A DNA stretch of 64,000 bases from Halomonas faecis (GCF_010993975.1 NZ_JAACZO010000011.1:186001-250000), one strand, 5' to 3'. Counted from the stretch's first letter, positions 46,742-54,395 are shown. Made by a program: numbers and translations. The notes: a model not told the origin generated them from the sequence alone.

Positions 46742-47729
46742 CGTCGGGTTCTCCGTCGTCAACGTCGCGTGCTGGCATTTGCCACAGCCAGTGGTCGAGC
46801 TGGGCCTCGAGCTCGCGCAGGCGCCGTGCCTGTTCTTCTAGCAGACGCTTCTGCTCGTCGACCCGCTCCTGCAGCAGACCCTGTTCGCGCTGGCGAGTCG
46901 CGGCCTGCTCCTCGGCACGACTGCGCGCCCAGTCGCTTTCCCGATAGCGCTTTTCCTCCTCGGCAAGAGCGCCACGCGTCTCCTCGAGCTGCTTCTGCAA
47001 TGCATCCAGGCGTGACTCGAGTTGGCGTTCGCGGGCGGCACGCGCCTTCTCCACTGTCTGCCGTTCCTGTCGCGCTTCGTCGAGCAGCCCCATCAGGCGT
47101 GCTTCGGCGCTTTCATGGCGCTGCTCCTCCTGGGCGAGTCGCTCACGGTGCTGTGCTTCACGTTGCTCCAGCGTTGCACGTCGTTCGGCATCCTTGCGCT
47201 CGTGCTCGGCTTGCAACTCTTCGAACCGTTCGTTCAGGCGACTCAGATGTCCGCTCAGCCGGTTCGCATCCTGCCGCCACTGATCGCGTTCGGCTTCGAT
47301 GGTGGCCAGATCGGCACTGCGGGCTTCCAGTCGCTGCTGAATGTCGGCCAGATGCTGAGCCAACGCCGCTTCGCGCTGAACGGCATCTTCCGCCTTGCGC
47401 TGAGCTTGCTGCGCGGCCTCCTGGGCTGCGGCCATCTGCCGATCCGCCTGCTCGCGATACTCGCCCAGCGCTTCGTTGGCCGCTTCCTGGGCGTGCTCCC
47501 AGACCCGTTCGGCAAGCGTCGCCACGCTCTCCGGGATGCCCAGGCCGGATAACGCATCGCGCGTTTCGTCGCGTCGAGCTCGCCACGCCCTCAGGTGTTC
47601 GCTGAGGGTGGTGAAGCTCCCCGTGCCGAGCACCTCGCGCACTTTCTGCACGCTGGGGGTCTCGCCCTGAGCGAGCAGCGTGTCGACGGCACGCTCCACG
47701 TCCTCGTATCGCACTCCGCTCCGCGCCAT
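46731..47729 (-). CDS. KfrA-like DNA-binding coiled-coil protein
   Basis: A 332-residue protein with the KfrA_N DNA-binding domain at the N-terminus (GVRYEDVERAVDTLLAQGET, SVQKVREVLGTGSFTTLSEH, then LRAWRARRDE) and a long coiled coil from about residue 85 to 320 (AQEAAQQAQRKAEDAVQREA, ERDQWRQDANRLSGHLSRLN, and many Glu/Gln/Arg heptads). In the plasmid KfrA family the N-terminal domain binds operator DNA and represses its own gene, while the coiled coil gives it a filament-like shape that may aid segregation. Here it is chromosomal, divergent from a tyrosine recombinase gene and about 7 kb from dif. Confidence 0.85.
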   Translation of the reverse strand: MARSGVRYEDVERAVDTLLAQGETPSVQKVREVLGTGSFTTLSEHLRAWRARRDETRDALSGLGIPESVATLAERVWEHAQEAANEALGEYREQADRQMAAAQEAAQQAQRKAEDAVQREAALAQHLADIQQRLEARSADLATIEAERDQWRQDANRLSGHLSRLNERFEELQAEHERKDAERRATLEQREAQHRERLAQEEQRHESAEARLMGLLDEARQERQTVEKARAARERQLESRLDALQKQLEETRGALAEEEKRYRESDWARSRAEEQAATRQREQGLLQERVDEQKRLLEEQARRLRELEAQLDHWLWQMPARDVDDGEPDENT

Positions 47730-47807
47730 GTCGCTCTCCTCGCTGAATCATGTGATGGGTGACGTCCTGTGAGGCCATGCCTGGTCGACAGGTATTCGTT
47801 GAAGGCG

Positions 47808-47840
47808 ATTACATTATACGTAATATGCTATATACATTAC
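47808..47840. promoter_or_regulatory. Repeated ATTAC/GTAAT half-sites in the KfrA/recombinase intergenic region
   Basis: AT-rich patch with ATTAC at 47808-47812, GTAAT at 47820-47824 and ATTAC at 47836-47840. The first pair is an inverted repeat with a 7-bp spacer and the second with an 11-bp spacer. It is about 80 bp upstream of the KfrA-like start. Candidate operator for autoregulation by the KfrA-like protein or a core site for the recombinase. Confidence 0.5.
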
Positions 47841-47855
47841 ACCAATACCAAAAAG

Positions 47856-47889
47856 TCAAGATTACGCGGCAAATCTTGATAATTTGCCG
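47856..47889. repeat. Two overlapping, mutually exclusive 8-bp dyads
   Basis: Dyad 1: TCAAGATT (47856-47863) and AATCTTGA (47872-47879). Dyad 2: CGGCAAAT (47867-47874) and ATTTGCCG (47882-47889). The right arm of the first overlaps the left arm of the second, so only one hairpin can form at a time in RNA, or two proteins would compete in DNA. It lies 64-97 bp upstream of the recombinase start. Confidence 0.65.
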
Positions 47890-47952
47890 TACACCCCTGA
47901 CAATCATTGCGGATAGGGGTAAAGCCCCGAAACCGTGAGCAAGGAAGGGTAG

Positions 47953-49149
47953 ATGCCAGACAGCAAAGAGAGCGGGGGTTACCCTGGTACGGTACGGATT
48001 TCAGCCCCGCTTGATGCCTTCGGCAGAGAGACGCTCGAGCCGACGGCAGTCGCATCGCCAGGTGGGCCGCACATCACGGCCAGCAGCGATGCCGAGGCCG
48101 TGGCCCAGTGGCTGGCCGAGTATCGGGACAGCCCGCGTACCCAGCGCGCCTACCGTCGCGAGGTGGAGCGGTTGCTGTTGTGGCTGGGCGAGCAGGGCAG
48201 GGAGCTTGGCAGCTTACGCCGCGAAGATCTCGATGCCTTCGAAACCTTTCTTTCCGATCCCAGGCCCCGGCACCGCTGGGTCGGCCCGCCGCGCCCACGC
48301 ACCAGTGCCGAGTGGCGTCCATTCCGCGGCCCGCTGTCGGCGGCCAGCCGTCGCCAGAGCCTGGTGATCCTGCAGGGCCTGTTCGCCTGGCTCCGCGAAG
48401 CCGGCTGGGTCGCTCACAATCCGTTTCGCCTGATGCGCGACAAGCGACGGCGCCTCGACAATCGGGCGCCACGCATCGAGCGTTACCTGGAGCGACCGCT
48501 CTGGGAGTGGTTGTGGGCCTGGCTGAACGCGCCGATCGATGAGGATGCCTCAGCGCGAGTCCGCTTCGAACGGTCACGGCGACGCTTCGTGTTTGGCTTT
48601 GCCTATTTGCTGGCTCCACGGATCAGCGAAATGAGCGCGGCACGCATGCAAGATTTCCACCGCCGCGAGGGACGCTGGTGGTGGCGGGTCGTGGGGAAGG
48701 GCGACAAGGTCGCGGCGATTCCCGTGCCACCGGACATGCTGCAGTTGCTGGAGTCGTGGCGCGGCACTCTGGGGCTATCACCGCTGCCGGCAGCCGACGA
48801 AGAAGCGCCACTGCTGCGCACCCTCGGCGGTGGCCGTGCTCTCGGTACCAATCGACTCTATCGATTGATACGCGAGACTTTCCGCGAGGCCGCTGCCGCA
48901 CTGGAAACGGAGCGGGGCGGAGAGGTGACCGAAGCAGTGGCGCGCCTGCGCCAGGCCACACCGCACTGGCTGCGTCACACGGCGCTGACGCACCAGGCTC
49001 AGGCCGGCGTGGAGCTGCGCTTCCTGGCTGCCACCGCTCGCCATGCGCGGTTCGACACCACGGCCCGCTACCTGCATGCCGAGGACGAGGAGTGGCACCG
49101 CCAGCAGACCGTGCACGGCCTCGTCGAAGCCGGGGGTAGAGGGCTATAA
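47953..49149 (+). CDS. Tyrosine recombinase/integrase, chromosomal, unassigned subfamily
   Basis: A 398-residue site-specific recombinase. The N-terminal SAM-like core-binding domain is AVAQWLAEYRDSPRTQRAYR, REVERLLLWLGEQGRELGSL. The catalytic domain has Arg I in YLLAPRISEMSAARM, the beta-hairpin Lys in VVGKGDKVAAIPVPPDMLQL, the box-II His-x-x-Arg in PHWLRHTALTHQAQ, a box-III His in TARHARFDTTARYLHAEDEE and the nucleophile Tyr in the same stretch. It is longer than XerC/XerD (about 300), with about 60 extra N-terminal residues and about 30 between core and catalytic domains. No phage or integron genes are near. It is divergent from the KfrA-like gene and sits 5 kb from dif. Confidence 0.88.
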   Translation: MPDSKESGGYPGTVRISAPLDAFGRETLEPTAVASPGGPHITASSDAEAVAQWLAEYRDSPRTQRAYRREVERLLLWLGEQGRELGSLRREDLDAFETFLSDPRPRHRWVGPPRPRTSAEWRPFRGPLSAASRRQSLVILQGLFAWLREAGWVAHNPFRLMRDKRRRLDNRAPRIERYLERPLWEWLWAWLNAPIDEDASARVRFERSRRRFVFGFAYLLAPRISEMSAARMQDFHRREGRWWWRVVGKGDKVAAIPVPPDMLQLLESWRGTLGLSPLPAADEEAPLLRTLGGGRALGTNRLYRLIRETFREAAAALETERGGEVTEAVARLRQATPHWLRHTALTHQAQAGVELRFLAATARHARFDTTARYLHAEDEEWHRQQTVHGLVEAGGRGL

Positions 49150-49176
49150 TGGTCGCAACCCTTTCAAGGAGCCGCC

Positions 49177-49602
49177 ATGAGCATCGAAGCCACTGCCGAG
49201 CAGGCCCAACAGGAACTGCTCGACGAGTTCGAAATGTTCGATAACTGGATGGATCGCTACCAGTACCTCATCGACATGGGCAAACAGCTGCCGGCCTTCC
49301 CCGACGAATGGAAGACCGACGAACGCAAGATTCAGGGCTGCCAGTCGAACGTCTGGATGCATCACAGCCGCGACGGTGAGCGACTCCACTTCGAAGCCAT
49401 TTCGGATGCCGCCATCGTTTCCGGACTGATCGCCATTCTGATGCGCATCTACAACGACCGTCCGGCCGCCGAGATCCGCGATACCAGCCCCCATTTCCTC
49501 GAGGATCTGGGTCTCGACAAGCACCTGTCGCCGACGCGCAGCAACGGCCTGCACAGCATGCTGGCACGTATTTACGAGGTGGCGGAAAGAGAGGCTGCTT
49601 GA
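49177..49602 (+). CDS. sufE: SufE-family sulfur acceptor
   Basis: Takes persulfide from a cysteine desulfurase and stimulates it for Fe-S or other sulfur assembly. The 141-residue protein has LLDEFEMFDNWMDRYQYLID, MGKQLPAFPDEWKTDERKIQ, and the catalytic Cys55 in KIQGCQSNVWMHHS, plus DAAIVSGLIAILMRIYNDRP. No sufBCDS or csdA gene is adjacent, so its desulfurase partner is elsewhere. AAGGAG lies before the ATG. It follows the recombinase gene by 27 bp on the same strand. Confidence 0.93.
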   Translation: MSIEATAEQAQQELLDEFEMFDNWMDRYQYLIDMGKQLPAFPDEWKTDERKIQGCQSNVWMHHSRDGERLHFEAISDAAIVSGLIAILMRIYNDRPAAEIRDTSPHFLEDLGLDKHLSPTRSNGLHSMLARIYEVAEREAA

Positions 49603-49629
49603 CCAGAACGACGAAGCTCGCCGACGCCA

Positions 49630-49971
49630 TCAGTGCGATGCGGGGTCGCGGTAGCGAAAACGTTCATCGAGTTCCGGGTCGGCCCGGCACAGCGCCTCGC
49701 TGGGTCCGCCGGGCACTGGGTCGATGCCGCCTTCGCAGCCGGGATGGCAACGCGCGATACGTCGTGACGCCAGCCAGCCGCCTTTGAGGGGCCCGTGTAC
49801 GCGAACCGCCTCCAGGGTGTAGCTGGAACAGCTCGGCCAGTAGCGACAGCGGGGGCCGAGCAGGGGGCTCAGCGTGACCTGATAGAGCTTGACCAGAGCG
49901 ATCATCACCCAGCCGAGCACTCTCGCCAGGCCGCGAAAGAGCCGACTGAGCCAAGCTGCCAGGCAGGGCAT
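49630..49971 (-). CDS. yidD: Membrane protein insertion efficiency factor YidD
   Basis: A 113-residue YidD-family protein. The family core is ALVKLYQVTLSPLLGPRCRY, WPSCSSYTLEAVRVHGPLKG and GWLASRRIARCHPGCEGGID followed by PVP, with the conserved Cys. It has an amphipathic or hydrophobic N-terminus (SRLFRGLARVLGWVMIALVK) that would lie on the inner membrane, and a C-terminal extension of about 25 residues beyond the usual 80-85. In most genomes yidD lies between rnpA and yidC near the origin; here it is beside hisI near dif. It may be a displaced single copy or a paralog. Confidence 0.9.
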   Translation of the reverse strand: MPCLAAWLSRLFRGLARVLGWVMIALVKLYQVTLSPLLGPRCRYWPSCSSYTLEAVRVHGPLKGGWLASRRIARCHPGCEGGIDPVPGGPSEALCRADPELDERFRYRDPASH

Positions 49972-49974
49972 GGT

Positions 49975-50418
49975 TCAACGCCTCTTGCCGTAGAGCGTTT
50001 CGGGATCGACGAGCGGGGCGCTGCTCACCTGGGCTGCATCCCCCTCAAGCGCCACGTAGAAGCAACTGCGCCGCCCGGTATGGCAGGCGGGACCGGTTTG
50101 CTCGACGTGCAGCAGCAGGGTGTCGCCGTCGCAGTCGAGATGTGCCGCGCGCAGAAGTTGCTGTTGCCCCGACGACTCCCCCTTGCGCCACAGCTTTCCG
50201 CGCGACCGCGACCAGTAGCAGACGCGTCCGCTGCGTAACGTCTCTTCCAGCGCCTCGCGGTTCATCCATGCCATCATCAGCACTTCGCCGCTGTCATGTT
50301 GCTGGGCAATGGCCGGGAGCAAACCGTCGGCGTTGAAACGTATGGCATCGAGCACATCGACCAGCGGCCAGCGCGCCGCCTGGGCGGCACTCTCGAGTTG
50401 TTTGAACAGGTCGGGCAT
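49975..50418 (-). CDS. hisI: Phosphoribosyl-AMP cyclohydrolase (monofunctional HisI)
   Basis: Third step of histidine biosynthesis: opens the PR-AMP ring. The 147-residue protein contains EVLMMAWMNREALEETLRSG, RVCYWSRSRGKLWRKGESSG, LLRAAHLDCDGDTLLLHVEQ and the metal-binding TGPACHTGRRSCFYVAL, all HisI signature. Enteric bacteria have a fused HisIE; here the HisE part is absent. ATG 50418 has GGAG five bases upstream; a GTG at 50424 is also in frame. It is outside any his cluster, between yidD and a Zur-like gene. Confidence 0.94.
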   Translation of the reverse strand: MPDLFKQLESAAQAARWPLVDVLDAIRFNADGLLPAIAQQHDSGEVLMMAWMNREALEETLRSGRVCYWSRSRGKLWRKGESSGQQQLLRAAHLDCDGDTLLLHVEQTGPACHTGRRSCFYVALEGDAAQVSSAPLVDPETLYGKRR

Positions 50419-50437
50419 GGGCACTCCGCAAGGGATA

Positions 50438-50890
50438 TCAGGCGTTGGCGGCGGCTAGCAGGCAAGCTTCGCAGCGCCCCAGCAGCTCGATGGTCTGGCG
50501 ATCCACGCGAAACCCGAGATTGCGGGCGCGTTGGTCGAGCTGAGAATTGACGTCATCGAGATGCAGCTCTTCCACCCGGCCGCACTCCCGGCAGATCAGC
50601 AACTGGAAGCCGTGGGCGTGTTCCGGGCAGGGGCAGGCGACGAAGGCGTTGAGTGACTCGATACGATGCACGAGTCCTTGATCGATGAGGAACTCCAGGG
50701 CGCGATAGACCGTTGGCGGACGAGCCGCGGCATGTTCCGTCGCCAGGCGATCGAGGAGTTCGTAGGCCTTGAGCCCGCCACTGGCGCCCGCGATCATTTC
50801 GAGCACACGACGCCGAATGGGCGTGAAGCGCACGCCGTGGCGCTGACACTGCCGCTCGGCCTGCTGGAGCAGACTGCTGGAATCGGTCAT
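50438..50890 (-). CDS. zur: Fur-family regulator, Zur-like
   Basis: A 150-residue Fur-family repressor. The winged helix is HGVRFTPIRRRVLEMIAGAS, GLKAYELLDRLA, PPTVYRALEFLIDQGLVHRI, and the dimerisation and metal region has CPCPEHAHGFQLLICRECGR, VEELHLDD and the C-terminal CEAC. The two CxxC pairs form the structural zinc site. The PPTVYRALEFL / LVHRIESLNAF pattern resembles Zur (zinc-uptake regulator) more than Fur. No znuABC genes are in the window. ATG 50890 is chosen; the longer 227-residue frame adds unrelated residues. Zur versus another Fur paralog is not fully certain. Confidence 0.82.
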   Translation of the reverse strand: MTDSSSLLQQAERQCQRHGVRFTPIRRRVLEMIAGASGGLKAYELLDRLATEHAAARPPTVYRALEFLIDQGLVHRIESLNAFVACPCPEHAHGFQLLICRECGRVEELHLDDVNSQLDQRARNLGFRVDRQTIELLGRCEACLLAAANA

Positions 50891-50924
50891 GGCGGGTCCG
50901 CTGCGCTGAATACCGTAACCCATT

Positions 50925-51923
50925 CTACGCGTTAGCCGCCACACCGGCCAGCGGCGGGGCATCTTCGGGTGGTGGCAGTTCGCCACGACGGGCGAAGTGG
51001 TGCTGTGCAAAGTCGACCCGCGTGGCCACGTCGACCCCGTCCGCTCGACGCTCCACGCTGTCGAGGCGGCAGCGCAACCCTTCCCCGTTGGCCATCTGAA
51101 TAGCGAGGCCAGGGCGAGCATTGAGTTCCAGCAGCATGGGGCCGCGGTCGCGGTCGAGCACCATGTCGGTACCCAGATAGCCGAGCCCGGTCATCTCGTA
51201 GCAGCTCGCCGCCAGCATCAAGAGGTTGCGCCAGTCGGGGATCATCAGACTGGCCAGCTCGTGACGGGTATCGGGGTGATCGTATCGCGCCCGGTCGAAC
51301 TGCACGCCCCGCAAGGCCCGCCCGCTGGCAATGTCGAGTCCCACGCCGACGGCCCCCTGATGGAGGTTGGCCTTGCCGTCGGACGCCGCGGTGGAGAGCC
51401 GCATCATGGCCATCACGGGATAGCCGCGGAACACCACCACCCGAATGTCGGGAACGCCCTCGTAGGTGTAGGCGGAGAAGCGCTCGTCGAAGTTGATCAA
51501 CGCCTCGACGACGGCCACGTCCGGCGAACCGCCCAGCGAATAGAGGCCCGACAGGATGTTGGAGACGTGACGTTTGAGATCCTCCAGGGTGAGCGCAACC
51601 CCGCTGGGCTTGATGTATCGATCGCCTTCGACGTGCTCGATGACGAGAATGCCCTTGCCGCCACTTCCTTTGGCTGGCTTGATCACGAATCCGGCCACGT
51701 TCGCCACCATGGCGCCGAGATGCTTGACGCCGAACTGGGTGGTGACGGTACCGATCAGCGCTGGCGTGGTGATGCCGTGGCGCTCGGCCAGAAGCTTGGT
51801 CTGGAGCTTGTCATCCACCAACGGGTAGAGCCTCCGATCATTATAGCGCCCGATGTAGCGAATGTTGCGGCGGTTCATGCCAATGATGCCGCGGCTGCTC
51901 AGTTGCTTGGGCCAGGCCCACAT
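50925..51923 (-). CDS. Alpha-L-glutamate ligase-like ATP-grasp protein (RimK-like, ATPgrasp_ST)
   Basis: A 332-residue ATP-grasp enzyme of the 'alpha-L-glutamate ligase-like' group (TIGR02291). Visible are the N-terminal part RRNIRYIGRYNDRRLYPLVD, DDKLQTKLLAERHGITTPAL, the ATP-binding lysines in FVIKPAKGSGGKGILVIEHV, and the metal-binding end GTDMVLDRDRGPMLLELNAR with PGLAIQMANGEG. It would form an amide bond between a carboxylate and an amine, but the substrate is unknown. It lies 4 bp after a transglutaminase-like membrane protein gene and belongs to a three-gene unit with that and a retropepsin-like lipoprotein. Confidence 0.88.
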   Translation of the reverse strand: MWAWPKQLSSRGIIGMNRRNIRYIGRYNDRRLYPLVDDKLQTKLLAERHGITTPALIGTVTTQFGVKHLGAMVANVAGFVIKPAKGSGGKGILVIEHVEGDRYIKPSGVALTLEDLKRHVSNILSGLYSLGGSPDVAVVEALINFDERFSAYTYEGVPDIRVVVFRGYPVMAMMRLSTAASDGKANLHQGAVGVGLDIASGRALRGVQFDRARYDHPDTRHELASLMIPDWRNLLMLAASCYEMTGLGYLGTDMVLDRDRGPMLLELNARPGLAIQMANGEGLRCRLDSVERRADGVDVATRVDFAQHHFARRGELPPPEDAPPLAGVAANA

Positions 51924-51927
51924 AACA

Positions 51928-53433
51928 TCAGTCCTCAGTGACGGGCTTGAAGCGGCGCAGCTCGAGCAACCGGTAGCCGGTGTAATTGCCCAGGAGCAGG
52001 ATCAGTGCCATGAGTATCAGCTGAACGCCAAGGAAGTTGAACGTGATGTGGCGAATCCAGGGATTGTTCATGGCCAGATAGGCAAGCACCGCCGTCAGCA
52101 GGCTGCCACCGCCCTGGATCAGAACCTCCTTGGGGCCTTCCTCTTCCCACAGGATCGACATCCGCTCGATGGTCCAGGCGAGGATGATCATCGGAAAGAA
52201 CGTGATGGTCAGCCCGGCATTGAGACCGACGCGGTACGAGATCACCGAGAAGAGCGAAATGATGGCGATCACCGTGATGATCACCGCCGATACCCTCGCT
52301 ACCAACAGCAAATTGAGGTAGGAAAGATAATTGCGGATGACCAGTCCCACCGCGACGACCATCAGGAAACCCACGATGCCGGTGAGCAGCGATGTCTGTA
52401 TGAATGCCAGCGCGATCAGCACGGGCATGAAGGTGCCCGATGTCTTGATGCCCACGATGACGCGCAGCAGAACCACGACCAGGGCACCGATCGGAATCAG
52501 CAGTATCGTCTGAAAGAGCGCCTGTTCTTCCAGCGGCAGACTATGAATGGAGAAGTTGAGCAGGGTATCTTCCACGAGCTGGCTACGTACGGCTGAAGCT
52601 GCCGGCTGGTTGCGCGAGAGCATCGAAAAGTCGACGCGCGAATTGCTGCCGCCCTCGACCTCGAGCACCGCCTGGCCGGCCGACTCCCACAGCAGCAGGT
52701 TCTCGGGCTTGCCTTGCTCGCCGGTGCGCGGGTCGAAAAGTGCCCACTCGTTGCCATCGAATACCTGAATCCAGGAGGTGAGCCGCTGTCGGCGGCGGCC
52801 ATCCTCGAGCAGCAGGCCGCTGACCTGGCGAGCGCTGACACCGGCTTGGTTGAGCAGGCGTACGAGCAGAGGGGTGCGGTCGAACTGCGTCAGCAGCAGG
52901 CGGGCGTTCTCGCCTTCGCGCTCGTCGGTGAAGTCGCTGATCAACTGACGCGCGAAGGAGTAAGCATCGGCACTGCGCGACCAGGCACGCTCGATGACCT
53001 GGCTGGCGGCCGTGTCGTAAGGTGATTCCCATACGATGTCGTTGCGCGCTTGGGGAGGCGCCACGTCGGCGTGTCGCGTAGAGGGCGACTCCAATGCCTG
53101 GACGCTGTAATAGAGCTGCTGATCGCCTTGAGCTTCGCGCGTGGCCCACTCGGCACGTCGGCTGCCATTGTCTTCGAGAAACGTCAGACCGTAGCCAGGG
53201 GAGGCCGTATGCTCGGTGAGAATGCGATAGCCATGCTGATTGGTGGGCAGCGCCATGTTGACCTTGGCGGGTCCGCCACCGGCGATGAAGCTGACCTGTG
53301 CCTGTATCTCCCAAACCTGACGTTGCTCGCCGGGGGTCCAGGGCACTTCGAACTGGACGTGTCGGTGTATCGTCAGAGCGGCCCCGGCGGTCACCAGCAA
53401 GGCGACGATCAAATAGAAAGAGAGTCGTGACAT
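51928..53433 (-). CDS. Inactive transglutaminase fused to 7 transmembrane helices (UUP1 family)
   Basis: A 501-residue membrane protein. An N-terminal helix (LIVALLVTAGAALTIHRHVQ) is followed by a periplasmic region including a transglutaminase-like domain (LISDFTDEREGENARLLLTQ, LVRLLNQAGVSARQVSGLLL, then WIQVFDGNEWALFDPRTGEQ) in which the usual catalytic Cys is absent, and a C-terminal 7-helix block (from FQTILLIPIGALVVVLLRVI to LILLLGNYTGYRLLELRRFK). The domain pair corresponds to Pfam Transglut_i_TM and 7TM_transglut. The family is paired with RimK-like ligases and retropepsin-like proteins. Function unknown. Confidence 0.87.
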   Translation of the reverse strand: MSRLSFYLIVALLVTAGAALTIHRHVQFEVPWTPGEQRQVWEIQAQVSFIAGGGPAKVNMALPTNQHGYRILTEHTASPGYGLTFLEDNGSRRAEWATREAQGDQQLYYSVQALESPSTRHADVAPPQARNDIVWESPYDTAASQVIERAWSRSADAYSFARQLISDFTDEREGENARLLLTQFDRTPLLVRLLNQAGVSARQVSGLLLEDGRRRQRLTSWIQVFDGNEWALFDPRTGEQGKPENLLLWESAGQAVLEVEGGSNSRVDFSMLSRNQPAASAVRSQLVEDTLLNFSIHSLPLEEQALFQTILLIPIGALVVVLLRVIVGIKTSGTFMPVLIALAFIQTSLLTGIVGFLMVVAVGLVIRNYLSYLNLLLVARVSAVIITVIAIISLFSVISYRVGLNAGLTITFFPMIILAWTIERMSILWEEEGPKEVLIQGGGSLLTAVLAYLAMNNPWIRHITFNFLGVQLILMALILLLGNYTGYRLLELRRFKPVTED

Positions 53434-53466
53434 GAATCTTCCTTGAGCGAGGCAACGGACCCGTCT

Positions 53467-54288
53467 TCAGGCATCGTCGCTGGAGGCCTCGCCAGACTGG
53501 CCCTCGGCGCCGTACTGCGGACGCGGGTGCATGAACTGTTCAGCCACATCGATCAATGCAATATCCATGAAGAAGCGACGTCCGAGCAAGACGGGGTAGT
53601 CGAGATGGGTACGGTCATTCAGGGTGAACTCCACGCGCTCACGAATCGGCCCCAGCGACATCATCAGGCTCACCACGGGACGCGACTCCTCACCGGTCGA
53701 CTGGATGACGCGCACGCGGCGCTCGACGGGCGCCTCGACCCTCTCGTCACGCACGGCCTCGACGACCGTATCGCTGTCGACCAGGCCCAGCTTGAAGCGA
53801 ACCCAGTCCTCGCCATCGCGCTCGAATTCGGTGATGTCGACTGCGGAGAGGGAAGAGGTGTTGGCCCCCGTATCGATGCGCGCCTTGAGATAGGTACCCA
53901 CGTCGGGCAGTCCGACCCATTCACTGCGACCCAGCACCACCTTGTCATTGAGCTGCTCCGACACCGCCTGGCAGGCGCTCAAGGCATCGAGAGCCTGGCT
54001 CGACTCGTCATCCTGCGTCGATACCTCGCTACGCAGTTGGCGCAGTAGACTGCCCAACTCGCGCACGTCGGCGACAAGCGTCTGCTGTGTGAGTTGCTGA
54101 TCCTCGAGAGCCTGTCGGGAGACGCCGCAACTGCTCGACAGCGATGCTTCCAGTCGGTCCATGCGAGCTTCGAAGGCTTCGTGGGTCACCGGCGGAGGCG
54201 CCGGTTCGCGAGAAGGGGTCAGGCCACACCCCGCGAGCATCAGCGAGGCAAGTGACATGACGGCGGAAGATCGCAGAAGGTGGTGCAT
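53467..54288 (-). CDS. Retropepsin-like lipoprotein (Zn_protease family, RimB-type)
   Basis: A 273-residue predicted lipoprotein. The signal ends in a lipobox SLMLAGCG with Cys21. A coiled-coil or helical stretch (EAFEARMDRLEASLSSSCGV, LVADVRELGSLLRQLRSEVS) is followed by the 'putative ATP-dependent zinc protease' domain: VVLGRSEWVGLPDVGTYLKA, RIDTGANTSSLSAVDITEFE with a DTG aspartic-protease motif, and DYPVLLGRRFFMDIALIDVA. The DTG and LGRRFF elements resemble a retropepsin fold more than a zinc protease. The start at 54288 is preferred for the lipoprotein signal; 54318 is possible. It precedes the 7TM gene by 33 bp. Confidence 0.86.
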   Translation of the reverse strand: MHHLLRSSAVMSLASLMLAGCGLTPSREPAPPPVTHEAFEARMDRLEASLSSSCGVSRQALEDQQLTQQTLVADVRELGSLLRQLRSEVSTQDDESSQALDALSACQAVSEQLNDKVVLGRSEWVGLPDVGTYLKARIDTGANTSSLSAVDITEFERDGEDWVRFKLGLVDSDTVVEAVRDERVEAPVERRVRVIQSTGEESRPVVSLMMSLGPIRERVEFTLNDRTHLDYPVLLGRRFFMDIALIDVAEQFMHPRPQYGAEGQSGEASSDDA

Positions 54289-54361
54289 GAAAGGACTTCG
54301 CGGCGTGGAATGATCCATGATGATACGGAGTCGCCGCGCCGCTTGTCCAACGCCACGGGGC

Positions 54362-54379
54362 CGGCCTCTGGAGTGGCCG
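54362..54379. repeat. Small hairpin next to dif
   Basis: CGGCC (54362-54366), loop TCTGGAGT, GGCCG (54375-54379), followed by TTTC. A weak stem 17 bp from dif. It might be a terminator of plus-strand read-through, but no plus-strand gene precedes it. Confidence 0.25.
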
Positions 54380-54395
54380 TTTCAGCAGATATCTA

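Noticed and set aside
47810..47840. Second dif-like site in the KfrA/recombinase gap
   Set aside because: Only a short TATACATTA string is shared with dif; neither XerC nor XerD arm is complete.
47953..49149. Tyrosine recombinase as part of a prophage or integron
   Set aside because: No phage structural, excisionase or cassette genes and no attachment duplications around it; neighbours (sufE, nfuA) are housekeeping genes.
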